From Zoogloea sp041911615 (lineage in GTDB: Bacteria > Pseudomonadota > Gammaproteobacteria > Burkholderiales > Rhodocyclaceae), in the NCBI RefSeq assembly GCF_041911615.1, contig NZ_JAYROR010000066.1, forward strand, positions 75,336 through 139,335: a stretch of 64,000 bases of DNA, in the 5' to 3' direction. Below the pieces are notes generated by a model that was given only the letters and a program-made list of their open reading frames with translations, made no database searches and had not been told where the DNA came from. Below, in pieces: positions 39,353 through 49,369 of the stretch (positions within the stretch are counted from its first letter, which is position 1; each line of letters starts with the position of its first letter). The translations under genes and the position numbers were made by a program.

Positions 39353-41275
39353 TCAGGACGACTTGCGGACGCGCAGGTACCACTCGCAGAGCAAGCGCAC
39401 CTGCTTCTCGGTGTAGCCCTTTTCGATCATGCGATTGACGAAATTCTGGTGCTTCTTCTGCTCGTCGCCGCTGGCCTTGGCGTTGAAGCTGATCACCGGC
39501 AGCAGATCCTCGGTGTTGGAGAACATCTTCTTCTCGATCACCGCGCGAAGCTTTTCGTAGCTCGTCCAGCTCGGGTTCTTGCCGTTGTTCTTGGCGCGGG
39601 CGCGCAGCACGAAGTTCACCACCTCATTGCGGAAGTCCTTCGGGTTGCTGATGCCGGCCGGCTTCTCGATCTTCTCGAGTTCGTCGTTGAGCGCGTTGCG
39701 GTCGAGTATCTCGCCGGTGTTCTGGTCGCGGTACTCTTGGTCCTGAATCCAGAAGTCGGCGTAGGTCACATAGCGGTCGAAGATGTTCTGACCGTACTCG
39801 CTGTAGCTCTCCAGGTAGGCGGTCTGGATTTCCTTGCCGATGAACTCGGCGTAGCGCGGGGCCAGGTATTCCTTGATGAAGGCGAGGTACTTGGCTTCGT
39901 TTTCGGGCGGGTACTGCTCCTGGGCGATCTGTTGCTCGAGTACGTACATCAGATGCACCGGGTTGGCCGCCACTTCGCGGTGGTCGAAATTGAACACCTT
40001 GGAGAGCACCTTGAAGGCGAAGCGGGTCGATAGACCGGTCATGCCTTCGTCGACACCGGCGTAGTCGCGGTATTCCTGGTAGCTCTTCGCCTTGGGGTCG
40101 GTGTCCTTGAGGTTCTCGCCGTCGTAGACGCGCATCTTGGAGAACAGGCTGGAATTCTCGGGTTCCTTGATGCGCGACAGCACCGCGAATTGCGCCATCA
40201 TCTTGAGCGTATCGGGCGCGCAGGGCGCCCGGGACAAGGAGCTGTTGGCGAGCAGCTTCTCGTAGATCCGCACCTCGTCCGACGTGCGCAGGCAATACGG
40301 CACCTTGACGGTGTAGATGCGGTCGAGGAAGGCCTCGTTGTTGCGGTTGTTCTTGAACGCCGTCCACTCGGATTCGTTTGAGTGGGCCATCACGATGCCG
40401 TCGAAGGGAATCGCACCGAAGCCCTCGGTACCCTTGTAATTGCCCTCCTGGGTGGCGGTGAGCAGCGGATGCAACACCTTGATCGGCGCCTTGAACATCT
40501 CGACGAACTCCAGCAGACCCCGATTGGCGAGGCACAGACCGCCCGAGTACGAATAGGCGTCCGGATCGTCCTGGGAGTATTGCTCGAGCTTGCGGATGTC
40601 GATCTTGCCCACCAGCGACGAGATGTCCTGGTTGTTCTCGTCGCCCGGCTCGGTCTTCGCGACGGCGATCTGACGCAGCACCGAGGGGCGCAGCTTGACC
40701 ACGCGGAACTTGGTGACGTCGCCGTTGAACTCGTGCAGGCGCTTCACCGCCCACGGGCTCATGATGGTATTGAGATAGCGGCGAGGGATGCCGTAGTCGT
40801 CCTCCAGGATTGCGCCGTCCTCCGCCGCATTGAACAGCCCCAATGGCGATTCATGCACCGGCGAGCCCTTGATCGCGTAAAACGGAATCCGCTCGACCAG
40901 CGTCTTGAGCTTCTCGGCCAGGGAGCTCTTGCCGCCGCCCACCGGCCCCAGCAGGTACAGGATCTGTTTCTTTTCTTCCAGCCCCTGGGCGGCGTGCCGG
41001 AAATACGACACGATGTTCTCGATCGACTCTTCCATTCCGTAGAAATCGCGGAAGGCCGGGTAGATCTTGATCATCTTGTTGGAAAAGATGCGGGACAGTC
41101 GCGGGTCGAGCCGGGTATCGACGAGTTCGGGTTCGCCGATCGCCTGCAGCATCCGTTCGGCCGACGTGGCGTACGCCAGTGGCTCGGTCTTGCACAGTTC
41201 CAGGTATTCCTGGACCGACATTTCCTCTTCCCGGGTCGATTCGTAGCGGGTCTGGAAGCTGGTGAAGATACTCAT
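39353..41275 (-). CDS. prkA: PrkA / YeaG serine protein kinase (AAA-type)
   Basis: 640 residues. N-terminal AAA-like domain with P-loop GPVGGGKSS (about residue 104), followed by EGNYKGTEGFGAIPFDG and HSNESEW, conserved in PrkA. The C-terminal kinase-like region follows. The family has reported Ser/Thr kinase activity and, in some species, protease-like activity. In E. coli YeaG supports survival in nitrogen starvation. Start ATG 41275 follows GGGAGACC. First gene of the prkA-yeaH-spoVR operon and divergent from tig. Confidence 0.95.
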   Translation of the reverse strand: MSIFTSFQTRYESTREEEMSVQEYLELCKTEPLAYATSAERMLQAIGEPELVDTRLDPRLSRIFSNKMIKIYPAFRDFYGMEESIENIVSYFRHAAQGLEEKKQILYLLGPVGGGKSSLAEKLKTLVERIPFYAIKGSPVHESPLGLFNAAEDGAILEDDYGIPRRYLNTIMSPWAVKRLHEFNGDVTKFRVVKLRPSVLRQIAVAKTEPGDENNQDISSLVGKIDIRKLEQYSQDDPDAYSYSGGLCLANRGLLEFVEMFKAPIKVLHPLLTATQEGNYKGTEGFGAIPFDGIVMAHSNESEWTAFKNNRNNEAFLDRIYTVKVPYCLRTSDEVRIYEKLLANSSLSRAPCAPDTLKMMAQFAVLSRIKEPENSSLFSKMRVYDGENLKDTDPKAKSYQEYRDYAGVDEGMTGLSTRFAFKVLSKVFNFDHREVAANPVHLMYVLEQQIAQEQYPPENEAKYLAFIKEYLAPRYAEFIGKEIQTAYLESYSEYGQNIFDRYVTYADFWIQDQEYRDQNTGEILDRNALNDELEKIEKPAGISNPKDFRNEVVNFVLRARAKNNGKNPSWTSYEKLRAVIEKKMFSNTEDLLPVISFNAKASGDEQKKHQNFVNRMIEKGYTEKQVRLLCEWYLRVRKSS

Positions 41276-41670
41276 CTGAGGTCTCCCGGAACTGGGCACC
41301 TGGCGGCGGGTGCCGAATCGCCGTGGTCCGTGCTACAAGAACGGCGCGTGACGCAGATAATCGAGTGAGCACCTCGTTAGCGGGCGGTCATCCGATCAAG
41401 CTGGAGGAGTAGGGTGGTTTCACAGTTATGTGATAGCCGAACGGCGGCCGGAGTTCCATTCGAACGGTGTGAGTTTTTCATCACTGATGCGCCAAAACCA
41501 CGTATCGGCGCGCATTGCAGACCGACCTGCAGACCAATCGGTGGGCTGTGTTAGACTAAAGGTTTTTCCGACGACTCCACGGCGGGCGGGAACAGGGAAA
41601 CACGCGTCTTGCAGCGTGTTTTCTGGCACTGTCGTGGGGCGTCATTGTCAAGAACGATCAGGAAATTTTC
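41276..41670. other. 395-bp divergent intergenic region between prkA and tig
   Basis: No convincing gene. It holds a short inverted repeat TCACA-GTTA-TGTGA at 41420-41433 and a likely tig -10 box TAGACT at 41552-41557 (poor -35). A tandem GCAGACC appears at 41517-41523 and 41529-41535. An AGGAAA site lies directly before the tig ATG. On the minus strand I find no convincing sigma-54 or sigma-70 promoter for prkA. Confidence 0.5.
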
Positions 41671-42975
41671 ATGAGCAACCAGGAAACCGTGGTGAGCGCA
41701 CTCGAGCGCCGTATCGACATGTCCGTGCAACTGGCCGACATCGAAAAAGACGTCGAAGCGCGTCTGAAGAAGATGTCGCGCACCGTCAAGATGCCGGGCT
41801 TCCGTCCGGGCAAGGTGCCGTTCCGCATGGTGGCCCAGTCCTACGGTCCGCAGGCGCGTTCGGAAGCCATCGGCGCAGCGGTCGAGCGTGTGCTGGGCGA
41901 GCAGCTCCAGGCGCAGAGCCTGCGTGTGGCCGGCTACCCCAACATCGAGCCGAAGGAATCCAGCGCCGAAGGCACCCTGGAATTCACCGCCGTCTTCGAG
42001 GTCTACCCGGAAGTGACCATCGCCGACGTCAGCGCCCAGGAAGTCGAGCGCCCGCAGCTCGAAGTGGGTGACGCCGAAGTCGACAAGACCATCGACGTCC
42101 TGCGCAAGCAGCGCACCACCTTCGTCGCCACCGAGCGTGCCGCCCAGGACGGTGACCGCGTGGTCGTCGATTTCACCGGCCGTAAGGAGGGTGTCGAGTT
42201 CGAAGGCGGCAAGGCGACCGATTTCCCGTTCGTGATCGGCGGCGGCCAGATGCTCAAGGATTTCGAGACCGCCGTGCTGGGTCTGAAGGTGGGCGAAAGC
42301 AAGACTTTCGACATGACCTTCCCGGCCGATTACCACGCTGCCAACCTGGCTGGCCAGACCGTCCAATTCGACGTGGTCGTGAAGAAGGTCGAAGAGCCAA
42401 AGCTGCCCGAAGTGGATGCCGAGTTCGCCAAGTCCCTCGGCATTGCCGACGGCGACGTCGCCAAGATGCGCGAAGAAGTGAAGGGCAACCTGGAGCGTGA
42501 AGTGAAGCGCCGCATCCAGGCCAAGATCAAGGAGCGCGTAATGAACGTGCTGATCGACACCCACCCGATCGAAGTGCCGAAGGCGCTGGTCGCTCAAGAA
42601 TCCCAGCAGCTGGCCGAAAACGCCAAGCGCGATTTCGAAGCCCGCGGCATGAAGACCAAGGATCTGCCGATCGACGCCAGCTGGTTCGGCGAGCAGGCCG
42701 CCCGCCGCGTCAAGCTCGGCCTGATCATGTCCGAACTCGTGAAGAGCAAGGAACTGCACGCCAAGCCGGAGCAGATTCGTGCCACCATCGAAGACTTCGC
42801 CGCCAGCTACGAAGATCCGAGCGAAGTGGTGGGTTGGTACTACTCCCAGCCCCAGCGTCTGGCCCAGGCCGAAGCGCTGGTGATCGAGGACAACGTGGTG
42901 GAGTGGGTCGTCAGCAACGCCAAGACGACCGACAAGGCCATTTCTTTTGACGAGCTGATGGGCAATGCGGCTTAA
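41671..42975 (+). CDS. tig: trigger factor (ribosome-associated chaperone, prolyl isomerase)
   Basis: 434 residues, as in E. coli (432). The ribosome-binding domain (1-115) carries the conserved loop MPGFRPGKVPFRMV in the GFRxGKxP form. An FKBP-type PPIase domain (about 150-245) has RVVVDFTGRKEG. A helical C-terminal chaperone domain completes it. It folds nascent chains at the ribosome exit site. First gene of the conserved tig-clpP-clpX-lon block; clpP starts 21 bases after its stop. Confidence 0.98.
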   Translation: MSNQETVVSALERRIDMSVQLADIEKDVEARLKKMSRTVKMPGFRPGKVPFRMVAQSYGPQARSEAIGAAVERVLGEQLQAQSLRVAGYPNIEPKESSAEGTLEFTAVFEVYPEVTIADVSAQEVERPQLEVGDAEVDKTIDVLRKQRTTFVATERAAQDGDRVVVDFTGRKEGVEFEGGKATDFPFVIGGGQMLKDFETAVLGLKVGESKTFDMTFPADYHAANLAGQTVQFDVVVKKVEEPKLPEVDAEFAKSLGIADGDVAKMREEVKGNLEREVKRRIQAKIKERVMNVLIDTHPIEVPKALVAQESQQLAENAKRDFEARGMKTKDLPIDASWFGEQAARRVKLGLIMSELVKSKELHAKPEQIRATIEDFAASYEDPSEVVGWYYSQPQRLAQAEALVIEDNVVEWVVSNAKTTDKAISFDELMGNAA

Positions 42976-42996
42976 TTCCGCGGAGAGCGACAGTAA

Positions 42997-43641
42997 ATGA
43001 ATCCATTGACACCCCCGTTTTCGCGTAGTGACTGGGATCCGGTCGGCCTCGGCCTGATTCCCATGGTGGTCGAGCAGAGCGGCCGCGGCGAGCGGTCGTA
43101 CGACATCTACTCGCGCCTGCTCAAGGAGCGGGTGGTGTTTCTGGTCGGGCCGGTCACCGACGTGACCGCCAACCTGATCGTCGCTCAATTGCTGTTCCTC
43201 GAGTCCGAGAATCCGGACAAGGACATTTTCTTCTACATCAATTCCCCGGGTGGCTCGGTGACCGCCGGCATGGCGATCTACGACACCATGCAGTTCATCA
43301 AGCCGGACGTGAGCACCCTGTGCATCGGGCAGGCGGCCAGCATGGGCGCCTTCCTGCTCGCGGCCGGGGCGAAGGACAAGCGCTTCTCGCTGCCGAACTC
43401 CCGGGTCATGATCCACCAGCCGCTGGGTGGCTTCCAGGGTCAGGCCTCGGACATCGAGATCCACGCCCGCGAGATTCTCGCCCTGCGTGCCAAGCTCAAT
43501 GCCATGCTCGCCAAGCACACCGGCCAGCCGGTCGAGGCCATCGAGCGCGACACCGACCGGGACAACTTCATGTCGGCCGAAGAGGCGATGCGCTACGGCA
43601 TCGTCGACAAGGTCCTCAGCAGCCGCGCCGACGCGGTTTGA
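42997..43641 (+). CDS. clpP: ATP-dependent Clp protease proteolytic subunit
   Basis: 214 residues. The serine-protease triad is in place: Ser115 (GQAASMGAF), His140 (RVMIHQPLGG) and Asp189 (ERDTDRDNF). The spacing of 25 and 74 residues matches E. coli ClpP. The N-terminal part before about residue 20 is the expected propeptide. It forms the 14-mer degradation chamber that pairs with ClpX, encoded 39 bases downstream, and with ClpA if present elsewhere. Confidence 0.99.
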   Translation: MNPLTPPFSRSDWDPVGLGLIPMVVEQSGRGERSYDIYSRLLKERVVFLVGPVTDVTANLIVAQLLFLESENPDKDIFFYINSPGGSVTAGMAIYDTMQFIKPDVSTLCIGQAASMGAFLLAAGAKDKRFSLPNSRVMIHQPLGGFQGQASDIEIHAREILALRAKLNAMLAKHTGQPVEAIERDTDRDNFMSAEEAMRYGIVDKVLSSRADAV

Positions 43642-43680
43642 GTTGTCCCCCCGCATTCAGTACAGAGAGAAAGGGCAGTA

Positions 43681-44952
<1,272 letters not shown>

Positions 44953-44982
44953 CATCGAGCAGAAGTTATTTTCTTCCGACTG

Positions 44983-45011
44983 CTTGAATTGATGTCACTG
45001 AGGCCCCAGAT
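44983..45011 (+). promoter_or_regulatory. sigma-32 (heat-shock) type promoter of lon
   Basis: CTTGAA (44983-44988) and CCCCAGAT (45004-45011) are separated by 15 bases. This matches the heat-shock consensus CTTGAAA / CCCCATNT with permitted spacing. It lies 30 bases before the lon ATG. Lon is a known sigma-32 target in E. coli. Confidence 0.72.
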
Positions 45012-45018
45012 GGGGCCT
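45001..45018 (+). other. hairpin overlapping the lon heat-shock -10 box
   Basis: AGGCCCC-AGAT-GGGGCCT, a perfect 7-bp stem with a 4-base loop, in the clpX-lon gap. It is followed by a broken T tract (TTAGTGCCTTT). It could partly end transcripts reading through from clpX; an mRNA from the heat-shock promoter would start after or within it. Confidence 0.6.
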
Positions 45019-45040
45019 TAGTGCCTTTAAAGGAATAATC

Positions 45041-47455
45041 ATGTCGAGCACGCTTGACCTCACCGAAGACCAGATCGAACTGCCGCTGCTTCCGCTGCGC
45101 GATGTCGTGGTCTTCCCGCACATGGTGATCCCGCTGTTCGTGGGTCGCCCCAAGTCCATCAAGGCGCTCGAAAACGCCATGGAGGCCGGCAAGAGCATCC
45201 TGCTGGTGGCGCAGAAATCCGCCGCCAAGGACGAGCCTTCGGCCGACGATCTATACGACCTGGGCTGCATCGCCAACATCCTGCAGATGCTCAAGCTGCC
45301 CGACGGCACCGTGAAGGTGCTGGTTGAAGGGGTGCAGCGCGCCCGCGTGGTTTCGGTTGAAGACCTGCGTACGCTGTTCGTCGCCAAGGCCCAGCCGATG
45401 CCCGCCGCCGAGACGCCGGACAACGAGGTCGAGGCCATGCGACGGGCGATCATCAGCCAGTTCGACCAGTACGTTAAGCTCAACAAGAAGATTCCGCCGG
45501 AAATCCTCAGCTCCCTGTCGGGTATCGAGGAGCCGGGTCGTCTCGCCGATACCATCGCCGCGCACCTGCCGCTCAAGCTCGAGCAGAAGCAGGAGATCCT
45601 CGAGATGTTCGATGCCGGCGAGCGCCTCGAGCGCCTGCTTAACCAGCTCGAAACCGAACTCGACATCCTGCAGGTCGAAAAGCGCATCCGCGGCCGCGTC
45701 AAGCGCCAGATGGAGAAGAGCCAGCGCGAGTATTACCTGAACGAACAGGTCAAGGCCATCCAGAAAGAGCTCGGCGAAGGCGAGGACGGCGCCGATCTCG
45801 AGGAGATGGACAAGAAGATCAAGGCCGCCGGCATGACCAAGGAGGCCATGGCGAAGGCTCAGGCCGAGTTGAAGAAGCTGCGCCTGATGTCGCCGATGTC
45901 CGCGGAAGCCACGGTTGTTCGCAATTACATCGAGACCCTGGTCGGCCTGCCCTGGAAGAAGAAATCGCGCATCAGCAAGGATCTGGCCGAAGCCGAGAAG
46001 GTGCTCGACACCGAGCACTACGGCCTCGAGAAGGTCAAGGAACGCATTCTTGAATATCTTGCCGTGCAGCAGCGCGTCGACAAGCTCAAGGCGCCGATCC
46101 TGTGCCTCGTCGGCCCTCCGGGCGTCGGCAAGACCTCCCTCGGCCAGTCGGTGGCGCGCGCCACCAACCGCAAGTTCGTGCGCATGAGCCTCGGCGGTGT
46201 GCGTGATGAGGCCGAGATCCGTGGCCACCGTCGCACCTACATCGGCTCGATGCCGGGCAAGATCCTGCAGAACATGTCAAAGGTTGCCGTGCGCAACCCG
46301 CTGTTCCTGCTGGATGAAGTGGACAAGATGGGCCAGGATTTCCGCGGCGATCCGTCGTCGGCGCTGTTGGAGGTGCTCGATCCCGAACAGAACTCGACCT
46401 TCGTCGACCACTACATCGAAGTCGAATACGACCTGTCGGACGTGATGTTCGTGGCTACCGCCAACACCCTCAATATCCCGGCGCCGCTCCTCGACCGGAT
46501 GGAGCTCATCCGTCTGTCGGGCTACACCGAGGACGAGAAGGTCAACATCGCCCAGCGCTACCTTGTTCCGAAGCAGATGAAGAACAACGGGATCAAGCGG
46601 GAAGAGCTGTCGGTGACCGAAGACGCCATTCGCGACATCGTGCGCTTCTACACCCGTGAAGCGGGGGTGCGGGGTCTCGAGCGCGAGGTTTCTAAGGTCT
46701 GCCGCAAGGTCGTCAAAGCGCTGGTCCTCGGCAAGCGCAAGGCCAAGGTGGTGGTGAATGCGAAGAACATCGACAAGTACCTGGGCGTGCGCAAGTACAC
46801 CTTCGGCGTTGCCGAAAAGGAAAACCAGGTTGGTCAGGTCACCGGCCTTGCCTGGACCGAAGTGGGCGGCGAACTGCTGACCGTCGAAGCCGTGGCGCTG
46901 CCGGGCAAGGGCAAGATCATGACCACCGGCAAGCTCGGCGAGGTCATGCAGGAGTCCATCCAGGCGGCCCTGTCGGTGGTGCGTCGGCGTTCCAAGTCGC
47001 TCGGTATCCAGGAGGATTTCTATCAGAAGTCCGACATCCACATCCACCTGCCGGAAGGTGCGATTCCGAAGGACGGTCCGTCCGCCGGTATCGCCATCTG
47101 CACCGGTCTGGTGTCGGTGCTCACCGGTATCCCGGTGCGTTGCGACGTGGCGATGACTGGCGAAATCACCCTGCGCGGCGAAGTCCTGCCGATCGGCGGC
47201 CTCAAGGAGAAGCTGCTGGCGGCCGTGCGCGGTGGCATCACCCGTGCGCTGATCCCCCAGGAGAACGTCAAGGACCTGACCGAGATTCCGGATAACGTGA
47301 AGAACGAGCTGGAGATCATCCCGGTCAAGTGGATCGATCAGGTGCTGGAGCACGCCCTCGAGCGCATGCCCGAGGCCCTGCCCGAGACCCCGGCGGCCGA
47401 AGTCGCGGTCAAACCGGCGGAGCCCGTCGAAAACGGCGATGTCGTGAAGCACTGA
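45041..47455 (+). CDS. lon: Lon protease (endopeptidase La)
   Basis: 804 residues. The N-terminal substrate-binding domain begins with LPLLPLRDVVVFPHMVIPLFVGR, and a coiled-coil linker follows. AAA+ domain Walker A is GPPGVGKTSLG. The C-terminal Ser-Lys protease carries nucleophile Ser681 in PKDGPSAGIA and Lys724 in GGLKEKLLAA. It degrades damaged and regulatory proteins in the cytoplasm. Last gene of the proteolysis block; preceded by a sigma-32-like promoter and followed by a strong terminator. The hupB gene that often follows lon is not here; a tRNA gene takes its place. Confidence 0.99.
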   Translation: MSSTLDLTEDQIELPLLPLRDVVVFPHMVIPLFVGRPKSIKALENAMEAGKSILLVAQKSAAKDEPSADDLYDLGCIANILQMLKLPDGTVKVLVEGVQRARVVSVEDLRTLFVAKAQPMPAAETPDNEVEAMRRAIISQFDQYVKLNKKIPPEILSSLSGIEEPGRLADTIAAHLPLKLEQKQEILEMFDAGERLERLLNQLETELDILQVEKRIRGRVKRQMEKSQREYYLNEQVKAIQKELGEGEDGADLEEMDKKIKAAGMTKEAMAKAQAELKKLRLMSPMSAEATVVRNYIETLVGLPWKKKSRISKDLAEAEKVLDTEHYGLEKVKERILEYLAVQQRVDKLKAPILCLVGPPGVGKTSLGQSVARATNRKFVRMSLGGVRDEAEIRGHRRTYIGSMPGKILQNMSKVAVRNPLFLLDEVDKMGQDFRGDPSSALLEVLDPEQNSTFVDHYIEVEYDLSDVMFVATANTLNIPAPLLDRMELIRLSGYTEDEKVNIAQRYLVPKQMKNNGIKREELSVTEDAIRDIVRFYTREAGVRGLEREVSKVCRKVVKALVLGKRKAKVVVNAKNIDKYLGVRKYTFGVAEKENQVGQVTGLAWTEVGGELLTVEAVALPGKGKIMTTGKLGEVMQESIQAALSVVRRRSKSLGIQEDFYQKSDIHIHLPEGAIPKDGPSAGIAICTGLVSVLTGIPVRCDVAMTGEITLRGEVLPIGGLKEKLLAAVRGGITRALIPQENVKDLTEIPDNVKNELEIIPVKWIDQVLEHALERMPEALPETPAAEVAVKPAEPVENGDVVKH

Positions 47456-47470
47456 CGGATCGCCCGCAGC

Positions 47471-47507
47471 GTAAAAGAGGCCGGCGCCAATGCCGGCCTT
47501 TTTTACG
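47471..47507 (+). terminator. rho-independent terminator of lon
   Basis: GGCCGGC / GCCGGCC stem with outer A/T pairing and six T residues, 15 bases after the lon stop. Confidence 0.9.
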
Positions 47508-47550
47508 CCCGATCGCCCTGCGAGGCATGGCTTTTGAGGCTTCGCGCGGA

Positions 47551-47556
47551 TAGAAT
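47551..47556 (+). promoter_or_regulatory. -10 box (TAGAAT) for tRNA-Arg
   Basis: TAGAAT ends ten bases before the mature tRNA start. No good -35 is seen at normal spacing. Confidence 0.4.
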
Positions 47557-47566
47557 CCTGCCCTCC

Positions 47567-47641
47567 CTCTCCGTAGTTCAATGGATAGAACGGGCGCCTC
47601 CTAAGCGCCAGATACAGGTTCGATTCCTGTCGGGGGGACCA
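47567..47641 (+). tRNA. tRNA-Arg (anticodon CCT)
   Basis: 75 bases with encoded CCA. Acceptor stem CTCTCCG / CGGGGGG (two G-U pairs), D arm GTTC...GAAC, anticodon stem GGCGC/GCGCC with loop CTCCTAA, T arm ACAGG-TTCGATT-CCTGT. It reads AGG codons, rare in this GC-rich genome. The acceptor stem starts with C1-G72, and the 5' flank is C/T-rich, so the exact 5' end is slightly uncertain. No integrase or direct repeat of the 3' half is visible nearby. Confidence 0.93.
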
Positions 47642-47983
47642 GCGTCCCGTCCGCCGCAAGCGTGCGACGGCATGGTGGGCCGGTTGTCGGGTCGTGAATC
47701 GATCCGGAGGCCGCTGTCTTCAGAGTGTCACCTCGGCTACTTATACTCGCGCATTCGCGGAAATCGGTGGCGTCTCGTGTGCGGCGCCTGGGCTGACGAT
47801 CGATTTCGCGTGGCAGGGCCGTGCCGCGGGCCGATCCGCGCTTTTTCCGGCGCGTGTGGGGCTCACCACGAACGATCTGGGGCCGAATATCCGCTGCCGC
47901 ATCGCCGGACTGCTGGCGCAATTCCGATTTCCGCACGGGCCGCCTTCGGGCGGCTTTCCCTTTGCTTGCTCGAAAGGTAGAGA
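47642..47983 (+). other. 342-bp region between tRNA-Arg and porin gene, long 5' leader with hairpin
   Basis: No gene found. A promoter candidate is present (see 47719-47747), implying a leader of about 230 bases. A GCCGCC-TTCG-GGCGGC hairpin at 47939-47954, followed by TTTCCCTTT, sits 30 bases before the porin ATG. No known riboswitch pattern is recognised. Confidence 0.5.
47719..47747 (+). promoter_or_regulatory. putative promoter for the OprB-like porin gene
   Basis: TTCAGA (47719-47724) and TATACT (47742-47747) with 17-base spacing; transcription would start near 47754. Confidence 0.45.
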
Positions 47984-49324
47984 ATGCGCTTTGGCGTCAC
48001 CGTTCCTGTCGTACCGCTGCTCTGCATCGGCGGCTTGCTCTGCGCATCGGGTCTGGTGCGGGCTGCGGACGACGATTACGAAGCATCCACCGCGCGCTTT
48101 CAGGCTACCTACGTCCGCCAGAACAAGCCGGCCTTCAATGCTGCGTACAGTGGTCCCAACAGCCTCGGCGCGGAAAAGGCGATGAGCTACACGGCGACGA
48201 TGACGGGTTATTTCGGTTTTCGTCCGTGGACCGGCGGCGAGTTCTATCTCGATCCGGAAATCACCCAGGGCGTGCCGTTTTCGGGGCTGGAAGGGAGTGC
48301 GGGCTTTACCAACGGTGAGCTGACCCGCACCGCCAGTCAGAAGCCTCACATGTACCGCCAGCGCCTTTTCCTGCGCCAGACATGGAATCTCGGCGGGGGA
48401 GACGAGAAGGTCGAGGCGGGGCTCAATCAGATGGCCGGGACGGTGGATAAGAACCGGTTCGTGCTGACGCTGGGGAATTTTTCCACGCTCGATGTCTTCG
48501 ACGGCAATCGCTACGCGAAGGACCCGCGTGCGCAGTTCATGAACGCCGGCTTCATGACGTATCTGGCCTACGACTACGCAGCCGATGCGCGCGGGTTCGG
48601 CGTCGGTTTTGCCGCCGAGTGGTACCGGGACGACTGGGTGCTGCGTTTTGGCCGGATGTCGGGGCCGAAGGACCCCAACATGCTGCCCACCGATTTTCAG
48701 CTCGGCAAGCACTATGGCGATCAGATCGAGGTGGAGCACGACCACACGCTGCTCGGGCAACCCGGTGCGGTGCGGGTGCTGGCCTGGCGCAATCGTGCCC
48801 GGCTGGCGCGCTTCGACGATGCCCGGGAATACCTGCAGGCCAACCCGGGAGCCGATCCGCAGGCGATCTTCGCTGTTCGTAACAACGAGCAGATCAAGTA
48901 CGGGCTCGGCGTGAACGTCGAGCAGGCCATCAGCGACGATCTGGGCGTGTTCCTGCGTGCCATGAAGGCCGATGGCCGGACCGAGACGCTGGCCTTTACC
49001 GAAACCGACGGATCGCTTTCCACCGGCGCCACGCTCAAGGGCTCGGCCTGGGGGCGGGCCCGCGATACGGTGGGGGTGGGCTACCTGCGCAACACGATTT
49101 CGGCCGAGCGCCGTCGCTACCTGGAGTCGGGGGGCGTGTCGTTCTTCATCGGTGACGGGGCCTTGCGTTACCGCCCGGAGCAACTGGCCGAGGGCTACTA
49201 CAGTGCCCACGTCTGGAAGGACGCCTTTGTGACGCTGGATCTTCAGCGCATGTGGAACCCCGCCTACAACGCGGACCGGGGGCCGGTTAACTTCGCCGCG
49301 CTGCGGTTGCACGCGGAGTTCTGA
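47984..49324 (+). CDS. OprB-family carbohydrate-selective porin (outer membrane)
   Basis: 446 residues. Signal peptide with cleavage near LVRA-AD (about residue 27). The body has beta-strand periodicity rich in aromatic residues, and the chain ends with Phe (LRLHAEF), the outer-membrane barrel signal. The C-terminal stretch LQRMWNPAYNADRGPVNF matches the OprB family end, in which a barrel of about 16 strands admits sugars. The substrate is unknown. A GAAAGG site precedes the ATG. Single gene by appearance, between tRNA-Arg and the convergent PEP-CTERM gene. Confidence 0.85.
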   Translation: MRFGVTVPVVPLLCIGGLLCASGLVRAADDDYEASTARFQATYVRQNKPAFNAAYSGPNSLGAEKAMSYTATMTGYFGFRPWTGGEFYLDPEITQGVPFSGLEGSAGFTNGELTRTASQKPHMYRQRLFLRQTWNLGGGDEKVEAGLNQMAGTVDKNRFVLTLGNFSTLDVFDGNRYAKDPRAQFMNAGFMTYLAYDYAADARGFGVGFAAEWYRDDWVLRFGRMSGPKDPNMLPTDFQLGKHYGDQIEVEHDHTLLGQPGAVRVLAWRNRARLARFDDAREYLQANPGADPQAIFAVRNNEQIKYGLGVNVEQAISDDLGVFLRAMKADGRTETLAFTETDGSLSTGATLKGSAWGRARDTVGVGYLRNTISAERRRYLESGGVSFFIGDGALRYRPEQLAEGYYSAHVWKDAFVTLDLQRMWNPAYNADRGPVNFAALRLHAEF

Positions 49325-49369
49325 CCCGGATGGCCGAACCCCGCGGAGATCCGTCGGGTCGCGTCGCGC

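Noticed and set aside
41276..41340. Sigma-54 promoter for prkA on the minus strand
   Set aside because: A GGCAC occurs but the matching GC is at the wrong spacing.
41420..41433. TCACA-GTTA-TGTGA as a CRP-type site
   Set aside because: CRP sites have TGTGA first and TCACA second with six bases between; here the order and spacing are wrong.
41430..42071. 213-codon plus-strand frame covering the tig promoter region
   Set aside because: It runs out of frame into tig, has no ribosome-binding site or motif, and Arg/Ser-rich shadow composition.
47567..47983. Integration site or genomic island at tRNA-Arg
   Set aside because: No integrase, no repeat of the tRNA 3' end and no composition change downstream.
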